DNA of 10,710 bases from CAYVKY01 sp964452115 (GTDB lineage Bacteria > Bacteroidota > Ignavibacteria > Tepidaquicellales > Tepidaquicellaceae), in contig CAYVKY010000078.1 of NCBI GenBank assembly GCA_964452115.1, positions 1 through 10,710 of the forward strand, in the 5' to 3' direction. Numbering within the stretch: the stretch's first letter is position 1; each line of letters opens with the position of its first letter. The notes under the pieces were generated by a model. The model did not search any database. It had not been told where the DNA came from and saw nothing but the letters and a program-made list of their open reading frames with translations. Shown here one piece after another: positions 1-5,893 of this stretch. The translations under genes were made by a program, and so were the position numbers.

Positions 1-334
1 AAGATGGTCAGAGCAGCATATAGTGTTCTCAGCAAGCACTTTAAAAAGGTTGAAACGCATTATAAATGCCAATAACAATTACGCACTGGCTGCTTAATAT
101 TAAAAACTAAGCAACCCATTTTATCACACGCCCTCTCTTACTGGGCAGTGATAGAATGTCGCAAAGGTAAGATAGTTTATTGCAATGTTCCTGTGCAATA
201 AGCGAAACTTTAGGAAATAGCTTATAGAGAGTATGTCTTTTAACTTTTTATAAGTAAAAATTAATAAAAGACTAAATATGTAGAAGCTTTGGTGGTCTTC
301 TTCCCGGACCCGAGTTCGACTCTCGGCATTTCCA
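1..334 (+). ncRNA. ssrA: Transfer-messenger RNA (tmRNA), 5' end outside the window
   Basis: tmRNA rescues stalled ribosomes: it enters as an alanine tRNA, then serves as template for a degradation tag. The tag frame is visible at 68-97: GCC AAT AAC AAT TAC GCA CTG GCT GCT TAA, encoding ANNNYALAA, close to the E. coli ANDENYALAA. Downstream are three H-type pseudoknots: stem 122-127/148-153 plus 130-133/143-146 with loop 136-141 pairing 167-172; stem 177-184/194-201 with loop 188-192 pairing 212-216; stem 221-226/249-254 with loop 235-241 pairing 266-272. The tRNA-like end has a P5-type stem (282-286/297-301), a T-arm with 5-bp stem 310-314/322-326 and loop TTCGACT, acceptor strand 327-333 (CATTTCC) and discriminator A334. 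CCA is not encoded (next bases CAA), so it must be added after transcription. The 5' acceptor strand, expected to resemble GGAAATG, lies before base 1. Confidence 0.96.
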
Positions 335-335
335 C

Positions 336-376
336 AAAAAAAGGAGCATATCTTTTCAGGTATGCTCCTTTTGTTT
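336..376. terminator. Bidirectional intrinsic terminator between ssrA and yidC
   Basis: AAAAGGAGCATA (339-350) pairs with TATGCTCCTTTT (361-372), giving a 12-bp stem around a 10-base loop. T-rich runs follow on both strands: TTTTGTTTT at 369-377 for ssrA, and the complement of the A-run 335-342 for yidC. Since ssrA (+) and yidC (-) converge, one hairpin can end both transcripts. It starts immediately after the mature tmRNA 3' end and finishes about 20 bases from the yidC stop codon. Confidence 0.9.
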
Positions 377-392
377 TATAATACACTTTCTT

Positions 393-2300
393 TTATCTTC
401 TTCTGCCGGACTTCTGCTGCTGCTTTCTTTGCTTTTCTGCATATTCTGTCATTCTTTCCATAAAGCCTTTTTTGGCTGGCTTTTTGGGCTTATTAAGGTC
501 TTCAACAGGTGCAGGTTTGATTTTTGTGTTGTAATACTGCTGCGCAATTGAAAGCAGATTGAATATAAAGTAATATAGGTTCAGTCCCGACGGGAAACTG
601 TAAAATAGCAGCGTAAAGAAAATCGGCATTATATATACCATTGCTTTCTGCTTCGGGTCGGTGGTCATCATTTTCTGCTGAATAAACATCGTTATCCCCA
701 TCAGTGTAGCAACACCTGCAATCTGACTTATTCCGAAAATCGGAATTTTAAAAGGCAGTGTGAAAATCACATCAGGTGATGACAAGTCTGTAATCCACCA
801 GATGAAAGGCGCCTGCCTTAAATCAATGGTTGAACGGAATACTCCGAAGAGTGCATAAAGTATAGGCAGCTGCAATAACAGCGGAAGACATCCGCCCATC
901 GGATTGATGCCTTCTTCTTTATACAGTTTCATAATCATTGAATTCATCTTGGTAGGGTCATCTTTGTATTTTTCCTTGATTTCAGCCATTTTCGGATTCA
1001 GCGTGCCCATCTTTCTCATAGATTCGGTTTGCTTTTTCGTCAACGGATTCAGCACAATTTTCAACACGATGGAAAATATAATTATCACGAGTCCGTAATT
1101 CGGAATAAATCCGTGGAGAAAATTAAAGAAGGGGAGTATCAGATATTCTGCGATAGGTCTCACAATAAAATCCAAAGTAAATCTCATTGTCTTAGTGAGC
1201 TCTTTGCCGTATGTCTTCAGGATTTTGTAATCCATCGGTGTAATGAGAATATTGAATGATGATTTTTCTTCTTTATCGGATTTAATATCCTTCTTAACTG
1301 AAATTGTATATAATCCGCGTACACCCTCATTCGGCAGATGGATTCTGTTTCCTTTGATATATGCACCGTCACCCGGAGTGTTTTCAGGCACGATGAACAC
1401 GCCAAAATATTTATTCCTTGAGCAGACGTAATCCGTGTTGCCCGTTAATTGTTCCTCATAATTTTTATCAAACTTTGTTGCCTGAACTTCGGTGAGTTCT
1501 CCTCCCATATATGCATAAGCACCCTCGAATGTCGCCTCTTCATCACTTCTGAATTCAGACAGGTTGAGAGAAGAGCCCCATACAACTTCGTATTTATAAT
1601 CAGCAATAAACTCATCGGGTTTTATGATGTCATAATCCACATCGAAAGCATAGCCGCTGCTGTGGAAAGTGTAATTGATAATTATTTTTCTTGTAGAATC
1701 TGATTTCAGCGCCATCACATATTGCAGTTTGAAAGTAGAATCAGATTCAAGATTAACTCTCTTCCACGGTTCGTAATTCGCTTCAAATATCAGGTCTCTT
1801 GTATCAATCTGCTTACCGTCTTTGGATTTGAAGAAAATGCTGAGTTCGCGACCTGCATCCCAGTTTATAAGCTGCAAATCGGACTGGTCCCATTTTTTGA
1901 AATCCTTCATTGTATATTTCTTCAGCATACCGCCATAGTTTGTGAACTCGAGGATTACATTCTTGTTCTCGAGTATGATAACTTTTTCGGGATTATTTGC
2001 AGAATCAATTTTTGATGCATCAATGGAATTTGCAGCAAACATACCATATTTATCCTGAGTGTTGATATTTTTTATCTCGGATGAATCAACAACAGGCGCG
2101 GTTTGTTTTTTCACCGCTGCGGAATCTTTTTTCTGAAGATTATTCAGACTGTCTTTTTTCAGCTGTTCTGTTTGATTTTTCTGCTGCTGCAGACGCTGCT
2201 GCTCAGCCTGATTTTTCTGCTGATTTGCGCTCATCCAGACGAACCAAATTACAATGATAATACTGATTATTACAAAACCGGTGATAGATTTTTTGTCCAT
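393..2300 (-). CDS. yidC: Membrane protein insertase YidC (Oxa1 family)
   Basis: YidC inserts and folds inner-membrane proteins, alone or with SecYEG. The 635-aa protein has the Gram-negative layout: an N-terminal membrane segment (about 7-23), a Gln/Lys-rich probable coiled-coil linker (about 26-60), a large periplasmic beta-rich domain (about 105-355) and a conserved multi-span 60KD_IMP/Oxa1 domain (about 370-595). Diagnostic stretches are NPLTKKQTESMRKM (418-431), the cytoplasmic hairpin up to about 465, and NPMGGCLPLLLQLPILYALF (466-485). The tail (about 600-635) is strongly basic and ends KSGRRR, as in forms that contact ribosomes. The groove arginine of E. coli (R366) is Lys here (K414). 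The ATG at 2300 lies 8 bases after the yidD stop, without a clear Shine-Dalgarno, so coupling to yidD is likely. It is the last gene of the leftward cluster. Confidence 0.97.
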   Translation of the reverse strand: MDKKSITGFVIISIIIVIWFVWMSANQQKNQAEQQRLQQQKNQTEQLKKDSLNNLQKKDSAAVKKQTAPVVDSSEIKNINTQDKYGMFAANSIDASKIDSANNPEKVIILENKNVILEFTNYGGMLKKYTMKDFKKWDQSDLQLINWDAGRELSIFFKSKDGKQIDTRDLIFEANYEPWKRVNLESDSTFKLQYVMALKSDSTRKIIINYTFHSSGYAFDVDYDIIKPDEFIADYKYEVVWGSSLNLSEFRSDEEATFEGAYAYMGGELTEVQATKFDKNYEEQLTGNTDYVCSRNKYFGVFIVPENTPGDGAYIKGNRIHLPNEGVRGLYTISVKKDIKSDKEEKSSFNILITPMDYKILKTYGKELTKTMRFTLDFIVRPIAEYLILPFFNFLHGFIPNYGLVIIIFSIVLKIVLNPLTKKQTESMRKMGTLNPKMAEIKEKYKDDPTKMNSMIMKLYKEEGINPMGGCLPLLLQLPILYALFGVFRSTIDLRQAPFIWWITDLSSPDVIFTLPFKIPIFGISQIAGVATLMGITMFIQQKMMTTDPKQKAMVYIMPIFFTLLFYSFPSGLNLYYFIFNLLSIAQQYYNTKIKPAPVEDLNKPKKPAKKGFMERMTEYAEKQRKQQQKSGRRR

Positions 2301-2308
2301 TATTAAAC

Positions 2309-2542
2309 TTATTTTATATGTTTGTGATTGCAGTCCGGAACAGGATCAAATCCGCCCTCGCTGAAAGGATTGCACCTTAAAATTCTTTTTATACTCAGAT
2401 ATACTCCTTTGAACGCACCGCAGGTTTTTATTGCTTCTATACTGTAATTCGAACAGGTAGGATAAAACCTGCACGATGGAGGAAAAAGGGGAGACAGCAG
2501 CACCTGATAAATTTTTATGATAAAAATAAAAATGTATTTCAT
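2309..2542 (-). CDS. yidD: Membrane protein insertion efficiency factor YidD
   Basis: This 77-aa protein belongs to the YidD family (DUF37/haemolytic domain), small membrane-associated proteins that help YidC-dependent insertion. After a hydrophobic, probably amphipathic N-terminus (residues 1-20) comes the family core: PPSCRFYPTCSNYSIEAI (21-38), then G46, KRILRCNPF (52-60) and GGFDPVPD (63-70). The conserved Cys residues are C24, C30 and C57. Its ATG overlaps the rnpA stop in an ATGA arrangement (2539-2542), typical of translational coupling, and yidC follows after 8 bases. Length and order match the usual rnpA-yidD-yidC arrangement. Confidence 0.95.
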   Translation of the reverse strand: MKYIFIFIIKIYQVLLSPLFPPSCRFYPTCSNYSIEAIKTCGAFKGVYLSIKRILRCNPFSEGGFDPVPDCNHKHIK

Positions 2543-2955
2543 TTTAGCATCAGGTTAATTTTTTCAAAAAGTTTTAAAATGTCTTTTTCCAATATATGAT
2601 AATCAATTTTTTTGTTATCTCTGATTATTGAAGCAGCGCGTGAACCCGCAGACATCAATATAATAATATACTTATCCTGCGGTATCATTATTTTGTTTTT
2701 ATTAAGCCTGAAAATTTCTTTCATCTGTCTTCTCAAAGTGTTTCTGCGCGATGCTTCGGGAATTTTCTTTTTGGATAACATAAAGCCCACTTTAATTTGT
2801 GGGCTTTTATCGAAACTTCTGTCGCTATCATTAACAATCTGAATATAAAGGGAAACATAATTTCCGTTTATCAGAGAAGAGGAATCAATAACTTTTTTAA
2901 ACGAATTATATCCTCTTAAAATTTCGTCTTTTGAAAGACCAAATTTACTCTGCAC
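2539..2955 (-). CDS. rnpA: Ribonuclease P protein component
   Basis: The protein subunit of RNase P helps the catalytic RNA remove 5' leaders from tRNA precursors. The 138-aa product is slightly longer than the usual 110-125. It carries the family pattern: an FGLSKDE.L opening (5-12), VGFMLSKKKIPEAS (56-69) and the arginine-rich RNR-type helix RRNTLRRQMKEIFR (70-83), in which the usual RNR reads RNT. The start is taken as GTG at 2955. Moving upstream in frame, only an ATT codon precedes the rpmH stop codon, which lies in the same frame, so no ATG or longer start is available. It follows rpmH by 12 bases and overlaps yidD by 4. Family assignment is firm even though sequence conservation in RnpA is generally low. 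Confidence 0.93.
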   Translation of the reverse strand: MQSKFGLSKDEILRGYNSFKKVIDSSSLINGNYVSLYIQIVNDSDRSFDKSPQIKVGFMLSKKKIPEASRRNTLRRQMKEIFRLNKNKIMIPQDKYIIILMSAGSRAASIIRDNKKIDYHILEKDILKLFEKINLMLK

Positions 2956-2967
2956 GTGTGTAATTAT

Positions 2968-3123
2968 TTATTTGCGTGTAAATTCGTCGCTGACGGTTAA
3001 TTTTTTTCTGCCTTTTGCTCTGCGGCTTGCAAGTACTTTTCTGCCGTCTTTGCTTGCCATTCTTTCGCGAAATCCGTGTTTATTTTTTCTTTTTCTGTTG
3101 CTTGGTTGAAATGTTCTTTTCAT
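2968..3123 (-). CDS. rpmH: 50S ribosomal protein L34
   Basis: This short gene of 51 codons encodes L34, a small, very basic protein of the large ribosomal subunit. Translation begins MKRTFQPSNRKRKNKHGFRE, the L34 signature, followed by RM.SK.GR.VL..RRAKGRKKL at about 21-42. The C-terminus TVSDEFTRK adds a few residues beyond the minimal 44-46-aa form, as in many Bacteroidota-type L34 proteins. The stop at 2968-2970 is followed 12 bases later by the rnpA start, the classical rpmH-rnpA pairing. The 81 bases between lgt and this gene could hold its own promoter. Confidence 0.97.
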   Translation of the reverse strand: MKRTFQPSNRKRKNKHGFRERMASKDGRKVLASRRAKGRKKLTVSDEFTRK

Positions 3124-3179
3124 TATGATTCTATAATTAAATTTTCAAATTCTGAATTTATAAAACACTAAAAATAATC

Positions 3180-3197
3180 GTTTATATTCATATAAAC
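3180..3197. repeat. AT-rich perfect palindrome between lgt and rpmH
   Basis: GTTTATAT and ATATAAAC are separated by TC, giving an 18-base inverted repeat with perfect 8-base arms. It starts just 7 bases past the lgt stop and lies about 57 bases upstream of the rpmH ATG. On the - strand it is followed by GATTATTTTTAG, so it might act as a weak AT-type terminator or attenuator after lgt. Alternatively it could be an operator or part of a promoter for the ribosomal-protein cluster. The sequence alone does not decide between these. Confidence 0.5.
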
Positions 3198-3204
3198 AAG
3201 GTAT

Positions 3205-3996
3205 TTATAAGGTATTTGATGCCTGCTTTTTTCTGTTTCTATAAAGAAATGCTGCTCCGGCAATTATCATCAGTATGCTTATAATCTGTGCCTGTGATAA
3301 TCCCCATATTATTCTGGGATTTGTTCTGACTATTTCCACAAAAAGTCTGGGAATACCGGTAAGAATCAGATAAATGTAAAACAGTTGTCCGTTATATTTC
3401 ATTTTTTTTCTGATTTTCAAAAGTACAAAGAAAGCCAAAACAGCAAAAACCATTTCAAAAAGCGGAGTGGGCAATACCAGCACACCCGGGTCAGTAGGTA
3501 TCAATCCTTTTGAGTAGCTCGTTCCAAGAAATTCCCAGAATGTTCCGTTAACTTTCACTCCGTAACATCCGTCACCGGAAAGGTGGCAGCCGATTCTGGC
3601 AATTCCGTAACCGATTGTAGCAGCTGGAGCCATTGCATCAAATATCATAAGGAGAGAATATTTTTTTATCCTGCAGAAAACCCAGATTGAAAGAATCGAA
3701 AAAATAAGTCCGCCGTAAAATGTTAGTCCAGCTGGAGTTAATAAATCATTTTTCAGAAGTGAAGATATAGGCAGACCGCTGCCGAAATTCCATTCCTCTA
3801 TTATATAAAATACTTTGCCGCCGATAAGCCCTGAAATAATTGAAATCAGCGTCAGCATAATGCCGTCATTTTCATTTAATTTTCTGCGTTTCATATCAGC
3901 TGAGAGTACGTAACTGCCGATTAAAAAACCTATACCTAACATCAGTCCGTAACTGTACACAGGCACGTGACCTATTTTAAAAAGTTCTGGATACAT
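3205..3996 (-). CDS. lgt: Prolipoprotein diacylglyceryl transferase (divergent Lgt)
   Basis: Lgt transfers diacylglycerol from phosphatidylglycerol to the lipobox cysteine of prelipoproteins, the first step of lipoprotein maturation. The 263-aa protein is polytopic, with about seven hydrophobic segments, and has the family landmarks: SYGLMLGIGF (15-24), SGLIGGKVFY (55-64), PAGLTFYGGLIF (88-99), the signature ARIGCHLSGDGCYG (133-146), PTPLFE (176-181) and GIPRLFVEIVRTN (214-226). R134 and R217 align with the E. coli essential arginines R143 and R239. Y94 sits where E. coli has H103, and C137 where it has N146, as in a divergent subgroup rather than a broken gene. Its ATG overlaps the upstream gene's stop (TAATG at 3998-3994 on the - strand), suggesting coupled translation. 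Confidence 0.92.
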   Translation of the reverse strand: MYPELFKIGHVPVYSYGLMLGIGFLIGSYVLSADMKRRKLNENDGIMLTLISIISGLIGGKVFYIIEEWNFGSGLPISSLLKNDLLTPAGLTFYGGLIFSILSIWVFCRIKKYSLLMIFDAMAPAATIGYGIARIGCHLSGDGCYGVKVNGTFWEFLGTSYSKGLIPTDPGVLVLPTPLFEMVFAVLAFFVLLKIRKKMKYNGQLFYIYLILTGIPRLFVEIVRTNPRIIWGLSQAQIISILMIIAGAAFLYRNRKKQASNTL

Positions 3997-4409
3997 TAAT
4001 TTTTATGAATGATTATATTGATAAAATTTTTGCGTGATTTTTTCACAATCTCCATTGATTTATTGCGAAACCGGAAAATGTAATTGAATGAAAAAACTCC
4101 GTTTTTCATGAACTTTACATTAATATCATTTTTTGAAAAATGAAAAAACTGATATTGATAATTTGCATATCCTCCATCCGTCAATGAAAAATTAGGAGCG
4201 GAAAGACCTTCAACATTGAATTCAAGTTCGTTTTTTTCGGAATTATTTATTACATCAACATTTATTCTGTAAAGAAAGCTTCTGAATATTTTAGTAGTTC
4301 TGAAATCAAATAGAATAAAATATTTATCCCGTATTTCATCGTACATATTGTACAGATGGAGTTCATATTCAAATTCACTTTTTGTAGGTCTTATTTGTCT
4401 TGTTCTCAT
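3996..4409 (-). CDS. Uncharacterised 137-aa protein between hisS and lgt
   Basis: I do not recognise this protein. It has no signal peptide and no convincing membrane helix. It is rich in Phe, Tyr, Asn and Lys and shows alternating hydrophobic/polar stretches that suggest mainly beta structure, for example 27-52 and 95-115, ending in a basic C-terminus (KKSRKNFINIIIHKN, 123-137). There are no cysteines and no obvious catalytic motif. It is probably a real gene: the ATG at 4409 lies 14 bases after the tandem hisS stop codons, with an AAGGATAAAGG stretch in between that could serve as a Shine-Dalgarno, rare in this window. Its stop overlaps the lgt start as TAATG. The context hints at an envelope or translation link, but no function can be assigned. 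Confidence 0.75.
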   Translation of the reverse strand: MRTRQIRPTKSEFEYELHLYNMYDEIRDKYFILFDFRTTKIFRSFLYRINVDVINNSEKNELEFNVEGLSAPNFSLTDGGYANYQYQFFHFSKNDINVKFMKNGVFSFNYIFRFRNKSMEIVKKSRKNFINIIIHKN

Positions 4410-4423
4410 TACCTTTATCCTTA

Positions 4424-5653
4424 TTAAATTATTATGTCATCAATATTATTTTCGGTCTCTGTACCGTCGGATAATTTTTTTAGTTTTACTTTTCCTGATT
4501 TCATTTCATTTTCACCGATGACAATGATGTATTTTGCATTCAGTTTGTCAGCTTCCTTAATCTGGGATTTTACGCTCTTATCCGTAAAATTAGTATCACA
4601 TTTCAAACCCTGCCTTCTGAATTTGTCAAGGATTGAATATGAATATTCTCTGGAATTTTCATCGGCGATTACGATATATATGTCGAGTTCATCAGGATTT
4701 GGAAAATTAAAATTATTTTTTTCGAGCACCATCATAAGCCTTTCGAGTCCGCAGGCAAAGCCTATTGCCGGTGTGGGCTTTCCGCCCAGCTGCTGTATCA
4801 GGTTGTCATAGCGTCCGCCGCCGAGAATTGCGTTTTGAGAACCAAGGTCATCCGAAATAACTTCAAATGTCGTTGATGTATAATAATCAAATCCGCGTAC
4901 AAGCCTGTGGTCAACAACATAATTTATGCCGGACTTTCCGAGCAAATCCGTAACTTTGTCAAATTTTTTCCTGCTGTCATCATTCAGATAATCGTACAGA
5001 AGCGGAGCATTTTCAAGAATCTTAATTTCCTTTTCGTCTTTTGTATCGAGTATTCTTAAAGGGTTTTTCTGAAGGCGGATTTTGCTCGTTTCGGAAAGGG
5101 AACCGGAAAAGTCCGTCAGATAATTTTTAAGACTTTCAAGATAAGTTTTTCTTTCTGCGGGGGTTCCGATTGTATTTATTTTTGTGTAAACCTTTTTCAG
5201 TCCGAATTTTTCAAGTATGCGGATGCTTAAGGAAATCATTTCAACATCAATGAGTATGCTGTCAGAACCGATTGCTTCGGCTCCGAACTGAGTAAATTCC
5301 CTGTACCTGCCTGCCTGCGGGCGTTCGTGACGGAACATATTGGAAATGTAATACAACTTCTGCATACCGGGCAGATTGAACATGCTGTTTTCGATATAAG
5401 CACGGATTACGGGAGCTGTCATTTCGGGTTTGAGAGTAAATTCATCATTGTTGAATACATACATTTCCTTTGACACAATGTCAGTTTCTTCTCCGATGCC
5501 TCGTCTGAAAAGTTCTGTCTTTTCAAATGCCGGAGTCTGAATTTCCCTGTAATTGAACAGAGAGAAAATGTCACGTACGTTTTTTAATACAAAATTTCTT
5601 CTATTAACATCTGTCGGTAGAAAATCCAACGTTCCTGCCGGTTTTTTAATCAT
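4424..5653 (-). CDS. hisS: Histidine--tRNA ligase
   Basis: HisRS is a class II aminoacyl-tRNA synthetase that charges tRNA-His with histidine. From the chosen ATG the protein has 409 residues, close to the usual 420. It opens with MIKKPAGTLDFLP, the typical HisRS N-terminus. Class II motif 2 is FRHERPQAGRYREFTQFG (about 107-124), the histidine-binding loop is LVRGFDYYTSTTFE (about 251-264), and motif 3 is GFACGLERL (about 298-306). The last 90 or so residues form the alpha/beta anticodon-binding domain, including the KSQIKEADKLNA stretch. A longer frame would start at TTG 5680 and add nine residues, but the ATG at 5653 fits the family N-terminus better. It ends in two tandem TAA codons and is the first gene of the leftward cluster. 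Confidence 0.97.
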   Translation of the reverse strand: MIKKPAGTLDFLPTDVNRRNFVLKNVRDIFSLFNYREIQTPAFEKTELFRRGIGEETDIVSKEMYVFNNDEFTLKPEMTAPVIRAYIENSMFNLPGMQKLYYISNMFRHERPQAGRYREFTQFGAEAIGSDSILIDVEMISLSIRILEKFGLKKVYTKINTIGTPAERKTYLESLKNYLTDFSGSLSETSKIRLQKNPLRILDTKDEKEIKILENAPLLYDYLNDDSRKKFDKVTDLLGKSGINYVVDHRLVRGFDYYTSTTFEVISDDLGSQNAILGGGRYDNLIQQLGGKPTPAIGFACGLERLMMVLEKNNFNFPNPDELDIYIVIADENSREYSYSILDKFRRQGLKCDTNFTDKSVKSQIKEADKLNAKYIIVIGENEMKSGKVKLKKLSDGTETENNIDDIII

Positions 5654-5893
5654 AATATTTACACATTTTATATTCTGCAAAATAATTAATATAATCTATA
5701 GTTTAAAGTTACTTTATGCGGTTAAATAAAATAAAATGATTTCATAAAAAATGTAATCAGATGATTTACAGAGCTCTCAATTAACCTTTTCAGCAGGCTT
5801 CTTCAGGATTTTTAATCAGTGATTTATTTTTGAGTTTAAGTTGCATAAAAATAAATTTATATTTAATGATTTATAATAATAAATTTAACTCTA
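5654..5893. promoter_or_regulatory. Divergent hisS/gcvP intergenic region with repeated TGATTTA sites
   Basis: This 240-base, very AT-rich stretch must carry promoters for both hisS (leftward) and gcvP (rightward), but I see no -35/-10 pair or Bacteroidota-type TTTG/TAnnTTTG pair with convincing spacing. It contains two short near-palindromes of the same type, AATCA-GA-TGATT (5755-5766) and AATCA-G-TGATT (5814-5824), both extended to TGATTTA. TGATTTA recurs at 5867-5873 and TGATTTC at 5737-5743. These could be operator sites for gcvP, though such words also arise easily in AT-rich DNA. No glycine riboswitch core and no open reading frame worth calling were found. Confidence 0.4.

Noticed and set aside
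904..2306. Several + strand open frames of 60-97 codons opposite yidC
   Set aside because: They are antisense to a clearly coding, full-length YidC, have low-complexity translations without family motifs, and no ribosome binding sites.
5654..5680. Longer hisS start at TTG 5680, adding nine residues
   Set aside because: The ATG at 5653 gives MIKKPAGTLDFLP, the normal HisRS N-terminus; the extra residues are not family-like.
5700..5893. Glycine riboswitch upstream of gcvP
   Set aside because: No tandem aptamer core or conserved GGAGAG-type elements and no expression-platform hairpin were visible on the + strand.
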